A DNA stretch of 64,000 nt from Oceanobacillus sojae. Its GTDB lineage: Bacteria; Bacillota; Bacilli; Bacillales; Amphibacillaceae. Every line of letters starts with the position of its first letter. Position 1 is the stretch's first letter. The notes under the pieces are model-generated. The model was not told the DNA's origin. It ran no database searches and saw only the letters and a program-made list of their open reading frames with translations. The position numbers and the translations under genes were made by a program. This document shows positions 44,317-53,278 of the stretch, piece by piece. The stretch is taken from assembly GCF_007991515.1 (NCBI RefSeq), contig NZ_BJYM01000018.1, positions 40,255 through 104,254 of the forward strand. Reading direction: 5' to 3'.

Positions 44317-45171
44317 ATGATGAAAACAATTCGGTTAATAGCTCCCGACTGGCAAGGAGGTAACAAGCAGGCGTATTATTTGGGTGCGGAGCTGCTTTCA
44401 TGGTTAGCTCCGAAAAATGATAATCAAAAAGAGATTAAATTAGAGATTGAAAAGCCAAAAGGCGAGGGATTAGAAAAAGAAAATGGTGTCGTTGCTCAAT
44501 CTGTTGTGAAAGAAAATGTAAATATGGCAGCTCAGGTGCTAGCTGAAGAAATGCCCGATAAAATTATTACATTTGGAGGAAACTGCTTAGTATCTCAGGC
44601 CCCTTTTGATTATCTGCATGGCAAATATGGAAATGAACTTGGTGTTATTTGGATAGATTCTCATCCTGATGTTTCTACTCCAGATATCTTTTATCATGAA
44701 CACGCTATGGTGCTAGGTAATCTCTTAGGTAAAGGAGATCTAGAATTATCTAAAGATGTAAAATTCCCCTTTACTCCTGATTCCTTTTTATATGTCGGAA
44801 TGCAGGCACCAAATGATTTAGAAGCGAATATATTAAATGATTTAAAATTAAATTATACGGTGCAGGATAAAGAGCATTTAAAAATGGAAGGCATCCAAAA
44901 ATGGATTAACGAAAATGGTTTTACTAAAATAGCTGTTCATCTTGATTTAGACGTGTTAGGCCCTGCGTTGTTCCGGTCTTTATACTTTTCCGAACCAGGA
45001 GTTACGGAATTCCCTTCAGAATCTGGCAAAATGACACCAGAAGAATTATTAAATATACTGACAGATATTTTTAAAGAAAATCAAGTTGTAGGCTTGACTG
45101 TAGCAGAGTTTTTACCTTGGGATGAGATAACCCTGAAGAATACGTTATCTGCGTTAGATATTTTTAGCTAG
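44317..45171 (+). CDS. Arginase/ureohydrolase family protein with altered metal site
   Basis: A 284-residue protein with the ureohydrolase fold. Visible sequence: FGGNCLVSQAPFDY where the family has GGDH, WIDSHPDVST (family D-A-H-x-D) and VHLDLDVLGP (family S-x-D-x-D-x-x-D-P). The second, third and the D-x-D ligands remain. The first His ligand appears to be Cys, or absent. Activity on arginine, agmatine or formiminoglutamate cannot be assumed. ATG 44317 is 8 nt after AAAGGAG. It probably forms a unit with the MerR gene. Confidence 0.75.
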   Translation: MMKTIRLIAPDWQGGNKQAYYLGAELLSWLAPKNDNQKEIKLEIEKPKGEGLEKENGVVAQSVVKENVNMAAQVLAEEMPDKIITFGGNCLVSQAPFDYLHGKYGNELGVIWIDSHPDVSTPDIFYHEHAMVLGNLLGKGDLELSKDVKFPFTPDSFLYVGMQAPNDLEANILNDLKLNYTVQDKEHLKMEGIQKWINENGFTKIAVHLDLDVLGPALFRSLYFSEPGVTEFPSESGKMTPEELLNILTDIFKENQVVGLTVAEFLPWDEITLKNTLSALDIFS

Positions 45172-45210
45172 TAAGCTCTAAAAGAATCGGGCACAGAAAA
45201 TTTACCCGTA

Positions 45211-45255
45211 GAAAAAGGATTTTCGCGTCATATTTCGATACGAAAATCCTTTTTC
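45211..45255 (+). terminator. Terminator of the MerR/arginase-like unit
   Basis: GAAAAAGGATTTTCG pairs perfectly with CGAAAATCCTTTTTC around a 15-nt loop, 40 bp after the stop, and the arm itself ends in a T-rich run. Confidence 0.85.
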
Positions 45256-45331
45256 AATTAAAATTATCTATCTATAAATCATTCAATCAGTAATATGTAT
45301 CCATAAGTATAATGCTATTTCACTAGAAATT

Positions 45332-46087
45332 CTATTCAACAACAGAAGCTGCACCAGTTTCTTGTCCAAGCCTTCCTTTTACCCGATCCAAAGCATCCTG
45401 TTCCACACCTTTTGCTAATAAATATTTCTCAACATTTCCATATGTTTCCTCAAGATAATCATAAGCACGGATTATATATTCTCTGCTGGAATACAGGAAT
45501 TCTTTAGGTACCTCAAAAAGAGCTGTGCCACCTTTATCAAATTGATGAAAAGACTCCAAATTGGTATATGTCACTTCGTAGTTGGAGATAATATCTTTTT
45601 TCTCCACGCCGGCTAGTCCCAGCAATAACATGGCTAAAACTCCGGTACGATCCTTTCCTGCTACACAGTGAAATAGCACGCCTCCGTCTGCTGCCTGATC
45701 AATAATGTTAAAAACTACCTGTACATAAGGACTTTCCTCAAGCATTTTTACATAAAAATCGCCCATAGTCAGATTCTTCAAAGCGTCGGCCTCCAATATC
45801 GGCTGCCCGGCAAACGGGATGTTGTGATAATCACAAAAATTAGCTTCAGCGAGCGGGTTCGGGTGCTCTTCCACTTCATCTGTTCCGCGTAAATCAATGA
45901 CCGTTTTCACACCATAAGCTTCTAAAAAGGAACTGTCATCCTTCGTTAAATTATGCATATCACTTGATCTTATGAATGCATGCCATTTCACCTGTTCTCC
46001 ATTTTCAGTACTGTACCCGCCTAATTCACGGCAATTCTCCACACCTTCAAGCGGTAAACGAACCCAGTTTAATGCTGCATTTTTCAT
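45332..46087 (-). CDS. Tyrosine-phosphatase-family protein (HCX5R type)
   Basis: A 251-residue protein with the catalytic loop LFHCVAGKDRTGVLAML near residue 147, the Y_phosphatase3 family variant, and the family opening NCRELGGY near 20. It should hydrolyse phosphotyrosine or another phosphomonoester. It is the last gene of the phnD-C-E-E unit (41 bp after the second permease), hinting that it acts on the imported compound. GGAGGAG precedes the ATG. Confidence 0.8.
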   Translation of the reverse strand: MKNAALNWVRLPLEGVENCRELGGYSTENGEQVKWHAFIRSSDMHNLTKDDSSFLEAYGVKTVIDLRGTDEVEEHPNPLAEANFCDYHNIPFAGQPILEADALKNLTMGDFYVKMLEESPYVQVVFNIIDQAADGGVLFHCVAGKDRTGVLAMLLLGLAGVEKKDIISNYEVTYTNLESFHQFDKGGTALFEVPKEFLYSSREYIIRAYDYLEETYGNVEKYLLAKGVEQDALDRVKGRLGQETGAASVVE

Positions 46088-46128
46088 AAAGTATTCTCTC
46101 CTCCACTATAATTTTATTTATTCATTCA

Positions 46129-46929
46129 TTACCTGCTGCCATGTGTAATTTTACTTTTAATTCGTGTCATTAAAAATTCAATGATAAGCATAAAGCTGCA
46201 GATAATGATAACTATTGTTGTTGTTTGCGCATAATTGTATGTTCCTATTGCCTGTGTAAGCAGCAGTCCAATTCCACCCACACCAATGATTCCCAGACTG
46301 ATAGATTCGGATATATTTCCTTCAAACCGGACCGTAATCCAAGCGACAAAGGAAGTGATGCAAAGCGGCAACAGCCCGTGATAGACAATATTAAACCAAG
46401 AAGCACCTGTTGAACGCATTGCCTCAATAACATCATATCCAGCATCTTCAATACTTCCTGTAAACATTTTTACCAGGTAGGCAATGGCAGAAAATAACAT
46501 GGCAATGAAGCCGGATGTATTTCCAAAACCCAGGCTTGCGATAACCATTAATCCCCAGACCAATGATGGGATCGAACGAATAACCGCAAAGGAACCTTTT
46601 ATAAAACTGGATAAAAAGTTATTTGGTGTTATATTTGATGCTGCTAAGAAACTAAGAATTATCGCTAAAAATACCCCAACGACTAATGCTAAAAAGGCTA
46701 AAGATAAACTCGTCACAAGCTCTAATAGCGCAGCTGGAATAATAGAAGCGTCAATCGCCATCATACTGTTCAAAACGCCAGGGACATTCTCCAGCCTTGC
46801 AAAAAATTGTTCTAAATTGAGATTTATCAACATTGCAGCTAATACAAATATCGATACAAGTGCAGCAACCAATAGAATCATTTTCCAAATAGATCCTTTA
46901 GATGTTACACGGATATAATTCATTTCCAT
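46129..46929 (-). CDS. phnE: Phosphonate/organophosphate ABC permease, second PhnE-like
   Basis: A 266-residue permease with about six membrane segments and the EAA-type loop EAMRSTGASWFNIVYHGLLP, as in PhnE. It pairs with the other permease gene to form a heterodimer. It lies 18 bp after that gene, which is itself coupled to the ATPase. The start is at ATG with GAAGGGA upstream. Confidence 0.85.
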   Translation of the reverse strand: MEMNYIRVTSKGSIWKMILLVAALVSIFVLAAMLINLNLEQFFARLENVPGVLNSMMAIDASIIPAALLELVTSLSLAFLALVVGVFLAIILSFLAASNITPNNFLSSFIKGSFAVIRSIPSLVWGLMVIASLGFGNTSGFIAMLFSAIAYLVKMFTGSIEDAGYDVIEAMRSTGASWFNIVYHGLLPLCITSFVAWITVRFEGNISESISLGIIGVGGIGLLLTQAIGTYNYAQTTTIVIIICSFMLIIEFLMTRIKSKITHGSR

Positions 46930-46947
46930 TGAAATTCATTCCCTTCA

Positions 46948-47742
46948 TTATATCAGTTTTTTACGAAGTGTATTGGTGACAAACTCCGTTAACAGAATGA
47001 TAGAAACAATCACAATAATAATCCCCAATGCCTCACCATAGTTGAATAAATTAATGTTTGTATCAATCAGGACACCGATTCCGCCAGCTCCGACAAGACC
47101 TAACACTACTGAAGCACGGACATTGATCTCAAATGAAAATAACGTCCAGTTTATCCATGAAGGGACAAATTGCGGCAGGACCCCATGCAATAAAATTTGA
47201 AAATAAGATGCGCCGTTTGCCCGAAGTGCCTCTAATTTTTCACCAGAGATTTCATCAATGGATTCGGCATAACTTTTTCCTAAAAATCCGATGGTTACAA
47301 AAATCAGTGCCAGCACACCGACGATACCGCCTAATCCAAATATGTAGACGAGTAATGCTCCCCAGATAACAAAGGGAATATTACGCATAACTGAGACAAG
47401 TGCACGGCAAATCATGCGGATGCTTTTAAACTTATTCGTATTCTCCGAAATAAGAATTCCCAAAATAAGCGCCAGAATGCTTGATAAAAAGGTGGCAATC
47501 ACAGCATAACCAATCGTATCCAAAACTGCCGGAATATATTGCTGCACATTTTCTAGACTAGGCGGAAAGAAATTCTGGAAGAAAAAGAGAATAAAGTTTG
47601 GCAGCCCCATCATCATATCAATCATAGATATCTTCAGGTAAATTACAGAAAATAGAATTGTTGCACAGATAAGAGCAGCAATTAACAACGGCTTTTTCGA
47701 ATCTTCCTGATCAAGCTTTATTTTTTGGTTGAGATTACTCAT
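46948..47742 (-). CDS. phnE: Phosphonate/organophosphate ABC permease, first PhnE-like
   Basis: A 264-residue permease with a long N-terminal region, about six segments and the EAA loop LEALRANGASYFQILLHGVLP. It overlaps the ATPase gene by 4 bp (ATGA), so the genes are translationally coupled. Similar to, but clearly distinct from, its neighbour permease. Confidence 0.85.
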   Translation of the reverse strand: MSNLNQKIKLDQEDSKKPLLIAALICATILFSVIYLKISMIDMMMGLPNFILFFFQNFFPPSLENVQQYIPAVLDTIGYAVIATFLSSILALILGILISENTNKFKSIRMICRALVSVMRNIPFVIWGALLVYIFGLGGIVGVLALIFVTIGFLGKSYAESIDEISGEKLEALRANGASYFQILLHGVLPQFVPSWINWTLFSFEINVRASVVLGLVGAGGIGVLIDTNINLFNYGEALGIIIVIVSIILLTEFVTNTLRKKLI

Positions 47743-48584
47743 GCCTTCTGTCCCCCAGTTAATTGTAACGCCGGCCCTTCCTTAACTCCGGTTGATATCC
47801 CTGTTTGAGCTGCATCATTTTGCAGCGTCATTTGTGATTCTTTTCCTTCATAAATAGAACGAATTATTTTATCCGATAATTCTGCCGGCTTCCCGTCAAA
47901 CACAACCCTGCCCTTCTTAATGCCGACAATCCGGCTTGCATATTTCTTCGCATAATCCACTTGATGCAAATTAACGATGCATGTCAGCTTCTTCTCCTTT
48001 GAAATATTATGCAGCTGCTCCATAACAATATTAGCTGATATTGGATCAAGGGATGCAATCGGCTCATCTGCCAACAATAACTTTGGTCTTTGCAGCAGCG
48101 CACGGCAAATTCCTACACGCTGCATTTGCCCTCCGGACAGCTCATCAGCACGCTTGTAGATTTGATCTTTTAAACCTACTTTTTCTAAAAGCTCTACTGC
48201 TTCCTTTTTATCTTCATGCTTGAAAAACCCAAAGATACTTTTATACAGTGGCGTATCGTGCAATCTGCCATGCAGCACATTTTTTATCACATTTGTCCTG
48301 CCAATTAAATTATAATGCTGAAAAATCATCCCTATTTTCGAGCGTTCTTTTCTCAGCTTACTTCCACTGGCTTTTTCCAGATTATCTCCATCAAAAACCA
48401 GATTCCCTTCTGTTGAATCAATCAGACGATTAATACAGCGGATAAAGGTAGACTTACCAGCACCGGAAGGACCAATAACTACAATGAATTCACCAGGATA
48501 AAAATCGATGGAAATACCGTTCAAAGCACGTGTTGATTTTCCATATACCTTCACTAAGTCTTTAATGGATAATAATGGCTCCAT
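47739..48584 (-). CDS. phnC: Phosphonate-type ABC ATPase PhnC
   Basis: A 281-residue ATPase with Walker A IGPSGAGKST, Q-loop MIFQHYNLI, signature LSGGQMQRV, Walker B LLADEPIASLDP and switch VNLHQVD. The LHQVD switch (with Gln instead of the usual Asp) is the PhnC/MetN-type. The C-terminal tail (from about 250) is acidic/polar. It drives import of a phosphonate or related phosphorus compound. It starts 3 bp after phnD. Confidence 0.9.
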   Translation of the reverse strand: MEPLLSIKDLVKVYGKSTRALNGISIDFYPGEFIVVIGPSGAGKSTFIRCINRLIDSTEGNLVFDGDNLEKASGSKLRKERSKIGMIFQHYNLIGRTNVIKNVLHGRLHDTPLYKSIFGFFKHEDKKEAVELLEKVGLKDQIYKRADELSGGQMQRVGICRALLQRPKLLLADEPIASLDPISANIVMEQLHNISKEKKLTCIVNLHQVDYAKKYASRIVGIKKGRVVFDGKPAELSDKIIRSIYEGKESQMTLQNDAAQTGISTGVKEGPALQLTGGQKA

Positions 48585-48587
48585 TTA

Positions 48588-49514
48588 TTATTCTGCCCCC
48601 TCTAAAGCATTAATCGTTTCTAACATTTCAATCGTTTCCTCATAATAGTTATTTTCAGTCGGATAGAAGCGTGCATTCGGCGTCTGATGTAATGCTGCAA
48701 AATATTCTTCATCCTCAAAGCTTACAAATGCATCTTCAATAGCCTGCTTTAAGTCTTCCGGCATGTCACCGCGAATGATATAAGATGCATCAGGAATACT
48801 TTGTGTACGGCCAATTATTTTGATATCATCCGGATTAAGATCTGCCGCTTCCAGCATCTGATCAATTTGTCCATTAACAACTGCTGCCGCATCAAAGTCT
48901 CCCATGGCTACCCCCATCAGGCTGTTTGGATGAGATTCTGTAAACGTTACATTTTCGAAAAAGTATCCAGATTGCTCTATTAAAGCTGGATCAAGATCTA
49001 ATTCTTGAACAAGCGTCCCCTTTGGATATAGATAACCAGAGGAGGACGCTGCATTTACAAAAGCGAAATTCTTGCCCTCTAAATCTTCTATACTATTAAT
49101 ATCGTCATTATCACCCTGTGTAATAAAAGAAGTATAATATTCTGGGATATCATCTGCTTGCGGTGTTACGAGCAGCTCTGCACCTGCCTTTTTCTGTGCC
49201 TGATAATAGCTCATCGGACTTGCAAGCATCACATCAATATTCCCGCTCGCCATTGCTTCAATACCCACTGCATAACTTCCTCCCTGATACTCCACTACAT
49301 CAATACCGACTTCTTCTGCAATATGCTCTCTGAGCTGGGTATGAAGCGTTGGTGAATTGGGATTGTCTTCATTTGGCATTTGAACGATAGCTATTTCCTC
49401 CGGCCAATCGCCATTTTCCCCTTTCCCGGAGGATGCTTCTCCAGTCTTGCCGCAAGCTGCTAAAAATAAAATCAATCCAATAAGTAGAAAACTTTTAAAT
49501 GAATTTTTATACAT
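48588..49514 (-). CDS. phnD: Phosphonate-type substrate-binding lipoprotein PhnD
   Basis: A 308-residue lipoprotein with lipobox LAAC (near residue 20), followed by the PhnD-type fold: VQMPNEDNPNSPTLHTQL and the ligand loop AASSSGYLYPKG. It binds a phosphorus-containing compound outside the cell. Related proteins bind phosphonates, phosphite or inorganic phosphate esters; the exact ligand is not visible. GAAGGAG precedes the ATG. First gene of the unit. Confidence 0.88.
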   Translation of the reverse strand: MYKNSFKSFLLIGLILFLAACGKTGEASSGKGENGDWPEEIAIVQMPNEDNPNSPTLHTQLREHIAEEVGIDVVEYQGGSYAVGIEAMASGNIDVMLASPMSYYQAQKKAGAELLVTPQADDIPEYYTSFITQGDNDDINSIEDLEGKNFAFVNAASSSGYLYPKGTLVQELDLDPALIEQSGYFFENVTFTESHPNSLMGVAMGDFDAAAVVNGQIDQMLEAADLNPDDIKIIGRTQSIPDASYIIRGDMPEDLKQAIEDAFVSFEDEEYFAALHQTPNARFYPTENNYYEETIEMLETINALEGAE

Positions 49515-49708
49515 TGTTTATGCTCCTTCAATGTGAATTATTGTGCTCTTTTATCTGATTATGCTGTGAGACCCCTCCAAATAGTAATTTATGATTTCTG
49601 GTGTCTGCGAATAAATGACAATCCTTTGTCCTCCTTTTGCATATTCAATGTATCTATATACTTACAACTCTTAATATACTTACTGTTTATTAAGATAATT
49701 CACTACTT

Positions 49709-49725
49709 TTGTAAACTTATTGTAA
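49709..49725 (-). promoter_or_regulatory. Two TTACAA repeats 11 bp apart (possible PhoP box)
   Basis: Leftward, TTACAA-N5-TTACAA has the 11-bp period of PhoP sites (TT[A/C]ACA). It lies about 200 bp before phnD and only two good repeats are seen, so this is weak. Confidence 0.25.
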
Positions 49726-49762
49726 GGTTGATAAAAGCCACAACCATATTTTTATCCAATAA

Positions 49763-49800
49763 AAAAGGCTTTGAATGCTAATCAACACTCAAAGCCTTTT
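49763..49800 (-). terminator. Terminator of the PfeT-like gene
   Basis: AAAAGGCTTTGA pairs perfectly with TCAAAGCCTTTT, with T-rich runs on both sides, 11 bp after the leftward stop codon. Confidence 0.85.
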
Positions 49801-49810
49801 ATCCGATTCT

Positions 49811-51700
49811 TTAATTCCCCTTTAACATCCGCAAGCCATTTAGAATAACTAGAATAGTGCTCCCCTCATGCCCAATCACACCAAGCGGCATATTGATAAT
49901 CTGTAAAAAATTACTGGCAATCAGAATGCTTATAACAGCAAGGGAAAAAATGATATTCTGCTTAATAATCGCATTCATTTTTTTAGATAAACGAATCGCA
50001 TTTACCATTTTTGCCAGATTATTTTTCATAAGCACAACATTGGCGGTTTCTAAAGCAATATCGCTCCCTGTCCCCATGGCAACACCAATATTTGCTGTAG
50101 CCAGAGCTGGTGCATCATTTACTCCATCGCCAATCATTGCGGTCTGCTGCTTTTGCTGTTTCAGCTGCTTTAAGTAATTTACTTTGTCCTCCGGTAAGCA
50201 ATTGGCATGGAACTCTGTTATACCAGCCTCCTGAGCAATGCTTTCTGCTGTAGCCTGATTGTCACCAGTCAGCATAATCGTTCTTAAACCAAGGCCATGT
50301 AATTCTTGAATAGCTTCTACCGCATCCTGCCGAAGTGTGTCCTTCAGCAAAAATACGGCAATAATTTTTTTACTCCTTTTCACAAAGATATTGGTCGTTG
50401 CTTGTTCTTGAGTAGTAAAGGTTTGTAGAAACTTATCTGCTTCTTGCTTTCCGACCATTTCTGCATTACCGATCATCCAGTAGTCATCATCTACTCCCGC
50501 TGACAGTCCTCTGCCGTTATGATGTTGTACAGATGCAGTTATCTCCCTTTGAATTTTCCGATGTTCATCAGCCCAATTTTTCATTGCCTGAGCCAGCGGG
50601 TGGATGGATTCACTTTCCATCATATAGATTATATTTGCCAGATACGCAGTATCCTGCCCTTGATTAATAAAGTAATCAACGACAACTGGTTCTCCTTTGG
50701 TTAACGTACCTGTTTTATCTAAAGCAACAGCATCTAATTTAGCTAAAGCTTCTACATAGACGCCGCCTTTAAATAGAATACCCTGCCGGGCTCCATTGGA
50801 AATAGCAGATAAAGTTGCCGGCATGATCGAAGCAATTAAAGCACAAGGTGAAGCAACAACCAGTAAAATCATTGCACGGTAGACGGTATCCGTCCAGGTC
50901 CATCCGAATAGATAATGCGGAAGAAACATCATCACCGCGACTGTTAGAAGAACTATTTTGACATACAATCCTTCAAATTTTTCAATAAATTGCTGGGAAG
51001 GCGAGCGTTCTTCATGTGCATTTTGAACCAACTCAATAATTTTTTGAAACATCGTCTCCGTCGGCAATGTATTTATTTCAATTTGAAGACTGCCGCTGAG
51101 ATTAACCGTTCCAGCAAACACCTCATCGCCTGATTCCTTGGAAATTGGGATTGATTCACCGGATAAAGCACTCTCATCAACTGTTGTATGACCTTTGACA
51201 ATGAACCCGTCAGCAGGGATTCTTTCTCCTGTTTTCACAGTAATCTGATCTCCAGGTTTTAATTGGTCAATGGCTGCCACCTCACCGTTTAGCAGAGTCG
51301 CTGTTTCTGGCTGCAGCTGCATCAGACTTTGCAATTCATTCTTATTTTTATTTTCTGTATAGCTTTCCAATGCACCGGATAAGGAAAAGATAAAAATTAA
51401 TATAGCTCCTTCTGCCCAATAGCCTATAGAAGCAGCTCCAATTGCTGCAATAATCATTAATAATTCTACATTTAATTGTTTTGTCTTATATGTTTCTGTG
51501 ATTCCTTCCTTTGCCTTGGCAAAGCCCCCAATCAAAAAAGAAGCAATTAATAAACTCACCCATAGAGCATAATCTATACGGCTGGATAACACCCAGGCTA
51601 TTAAAATAAGGATTCCGCTTATGGCTGCGGCAATTATTTCTCCATGTATTTTAAGGTTGGGTATAAAAAAAGGATACTGATTTGTTTTTATTTCTTCCAT
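49811..51700 (-). CDS. pfeT: P1B-4-type metal ATPase, PfeT-like Fe(II) exporter
   Basis: A 629-residue P-type ATPase without an N-terminal metal-binding domain. TGES loop ESALSGESIP, membrane motif SPC (VVASPCALIASIMP, residue 284-286), phosphorylation site DKTGTLT (Asp328), hinge [12 protein letters not shown], and the last-segment HEGST motif (VIGHEGSTILVIL). SPC plus HEG-S/G-T defines P1B-4 pumps such as PfeT/ZosA. In Bacillus PfeT expels Fe(II) under PerR and Fur. Matching boxes lie upstream here. AAAGGAGG precedes the ATG. Other divalent metals remain possible. Confidence 0.88.
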   Translation of the reverse strand: MEEIKTNQYPFFIPNLKIHGEIIAAAISGILILIAWVLSSRIDYALWVSLLIASFLIGGFAKAKEGITETYKTKQLNVELLMIIAAIGAASIGYWAEGAILIFIFSLSGALESYTENKNKNELQSLMQLQPETATLLNGEVAAIDQLKPGDQITVKTGERIPADGFIVKGHTTVDESALSGESIPISKESGDEVFAGTVNLSGSLQIEINTLPTETMFQKIIELVQNAHEERSPSQQFIEKFEGLYVKIVLLTVAVMMFLPHYLFGWTWTDTVYRAMILLVVASPCALIASIMPATLSAISNGARQGILFKGGVYVEALAKLDAVALDKTGTLTKGEPVVVDYFINQGQDTAYLANIIYMMESESIHPLAQAMKNWADEHRKIQREITASVQHHNGRGLSAGVDDDYWMIGNAEMVGKQEADKFLQTFTTQEQATTNIFVKRSKKIIAVFLLKDTLRQDAVEAIQELHGLGLRTIMLTGDNQATAESIAQEAGITEFHANCLPEDKVNYLKQLKQQKQQTAMIGDGVNDAPALATANIGVAMGTGSDIALETANVVLMKNNLAKMVNAIRLSKKMNAIIKQNIIFSLAVISILIASNFLQIINMPLGVIGHEGSTILVILNGLRMLKGN

Positions 51701-51733
51701 TTTATAAGCCTCCTTTAATGCGATTTGTATTTC

Positions 51734-51748
51734 TGATATTGATTCTCA
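51734..51748 (-). promoter_or_regulatory. Fur-like box upstream of pfeT
   Basis: TGATATTGATTCTCA, two mismatches to the 7-1-7 consensus TGATAATNATTATCA. It lies between the PerR box and the start codon. Confidence 0.45.
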
Positions 51749-51776
51749 TTTTCATTTATTTATAACAAATATTAAA

Positions 51777-51791
51777 TTATAATTATTATAA
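51777..51791 (-). promoter_or_regulatory. Perfect PerR box upstream of pfeT
   Basis: TTATAATTATTATAA is an exact match to the consensus TTATAATNATTATAA. A leftward extended -10 (TGCTATACT) lies just upstream, so the box covers the expected transcription start, fitting repression. Confidence 0.7.
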
Positions 51792-52211
51792 ATAGTATAG
51801 CATACTTTTCTTTTAATTGTTTGTAGAAATGGTGACAAATTTTATTGAAAGCATGGTAAATTCACAATTAAGAGACATATATCAAAATTCGGTGGGATGA
51901 GTTGTATCCATTAATAAAGAAAAGATAATTCCGGGGAAATAAAAATAAGAGAAAAACTCATGTAAAGGCATTAAAGAAATCATAAAGTAATGTAAACGAT
52001 AGACACCTGTCTGATTTAGCAGTTGGAGCTGGCTGAACAGTTTTAGAAATTCCAATTCTTCTTATTTAAATTGCAGTAATCAACGCTATTGAATATAAAA
52101 AATACCTGAGACAAAATCTCAGATATTTTTCACATGAAGTGGCAGATCATTTTATTGTTTCATGATGGATAATGGAATTGAATATCGGGGATAAAAGAAG
52201 CTTGTATTTTT
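51792..52211. other. Intergenic region between pfeT and the DUF2812 gene
   Basis: Besides the pfeT promoter at about 51800-51815 and the terminator at 52097-52130 nothing coding was recognised. Confidence 0.5.
52097..52130 (-). terminator. Terminator of the PadR/DUF2812 unit
   Basis: AAAAATACCTGAGA pairs with TCTCAGATATTTTT (one G-U) around CAAAA. It has T-rich ends both ways and lies 82 bp after the DUF2812 stop. Confidence 0.75.
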
Positions 52212-52760
52212 TTACTCTCTGAATTTCCGTTCTTCTACCAGTACTTTTTTTCTATTATTTATTTGGGTTAACCCGTATCCGAACAAGCACAGAATGAGTG
52301 CAAATATGGTAACTGTGATGATTGGTAAAATAATTGAATAAGATTGATTTGCAATTAAAATAATTAGAAAAAGCAGAACTGCTGTAATAGAAATGAATCC
52401 TCCCAAAAGGCGGCGGAACATCCTCTTTAAATGACCAATTCTTGAATCCAAATCAGAGAAAAGATTAAATGTTCCCAGTTCGGACTTTTTACGAAAATAA
52501 ATCCAATTAGAAAACTCACCAATTTTCTCCGCGCCAGTTTCTTCAATAAAATCGATATAATCTTCACGTTCTTTTTTTGATAATTTTGGATCAAGTAGTT
52601 CTAATCTGTATATATATTCATTAGGAGTGCTCTTTTTAAATGTATACTGAGGTACATTTACTTTGGTCAATTCCCAGCCATCTGCAGCCATTTCGTTTAG
52701 CCACTGTTCTTCTTCTGCAAATTTCCAAACGGTGAATAGTTTTTTTATTTTTTTCTCCAT
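52212..52760 (-). CDS. DUF2812 membrane protein
   Basis: A 182-residue protein. The first 110 residues form the DUF2812 domain (KLFTVWKFAEEEQWLNEMAA, ADGWELTKVN, then GEFSNWIYFRKK), followed by two membrane segments. Such proteins usually form a pair with a PadR regulator in Firmicutes and may act as its modulator or target. Its ATG shares one base with the PadR stop (TAATG), meaning coupled translation. Function unknown. Confidence 0.8.
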   Translation of the reverse strand: MEKKIKKLFTVWKFAEEEQWLNEMAADGWELTKVNVPQYTFKKSTPNEYIYRLELLDPKLSKKEREDYIDFIEETGAEKIGEFSNWIYFRKKSELGTFNLFSDLDSRIGHLKRMFRRLLGGFISITAVLLFLIILIANQSYSIILPIITVTIFALILCLFGYGLTQINNRKKVLVEERKFRE

Positions 52761-53086
52761 TATTTCTCACCTCCGGATTCAACTATTTTCATTCCATTGT
52801 CAATAAGCTCCTGCAATCTTAACAGCTCCATCTCCACTATTTCCTTTCCTTGCGTGGTAATAAGGTATTCTTTTTTGCGATTGTTGACGCTTTTTGGTAA
52901 TGCTTCAATCCAGCCCTTTTTTAAGAGGTTATTTAAAGCTCCGTATAACGTCCCTGCTGCCAGGATTACTCTTCCTTCCGACATCTTCTCTACTTTCTGC
53001 ATAATACCGTAGCCATGGAGAGGCTCATACAGGGAAAGCAGCGTATAATAAATCGCTTCTGTTAAAGCTATCTGTTCATTTTGCAT
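52760..53086 (-). CDS. PadR-family regulator, with DUF2812 partner
   Basis: A 108-residue PadR protein with the winged helix EKMSEGRVILAAGTLYGALNNL (residues about 29-50), and a C-terminal dimerisation helix. It opens TEAIYYTLLSLYEPLHGYGI. It is probably autoregulated through the two dyads upstream. GGAGATAATA-type site precedes the ATG. The DUF2812 gene follows, in the same unit. Confidence 0.88.
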   Translation of the reverse strand: MQNEQIALTEAIYYTLLSLYEPLHGYGIMQKVEKMSEGRVILAAGTLYGALNNLLKKGWIEALPKSVNNRKKEYLITTQGKEIVEMELLRLQELIDNGMKIVESGGEK

Positions 53087-53117
53087 CTTATTATCTCCTT
53101 TTTATATCTACCTACGT

Positions 53118-53161
53118 TATATCGTATTCCGATACAATATATTATATCGCGACCCGATATA
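53118..53161 (-). promoter_or_regulatory. Pair of TATATCG-N5-CGATATA dyads, PadR operator
   Basis: 53143-53161 is a perfect dyad with 7-bp arms. 53118-53136 matches with one mismatch. The centres are 25 bp apart. The same family of sequence, ATATC-N7-GATAT, is found before the other PadR gene (38318). Confidence 0.6.
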
Positions 53162-53181
53162 ACTGTCAACGATATAAAAAA

Positions 53182-53226
53182 CCTCATTTACAAAGTCTAT
53201 CATCACGATAAACCTGATAAATGAGG
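53182..53226 (-). terminator. Terminator of the 53.3-kb membrane-protein gene
   Basis: CCTCATTTA pairs with TAAATGAGG; leftward, a TTTTTTAT run follows. It starts 53 bp after the stop. Confidence 0.7.
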
Positions 53227-53278
53227 CTTTTCCATTCCTATCATTTTCTTTATACCTTTACAACCGATATAAAATAAT

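Noticed and set aside
49709..49725. Firm PhoP box for the phn genes
   Set aside because: Only two repeats and far from the start; listed only as a weak site.
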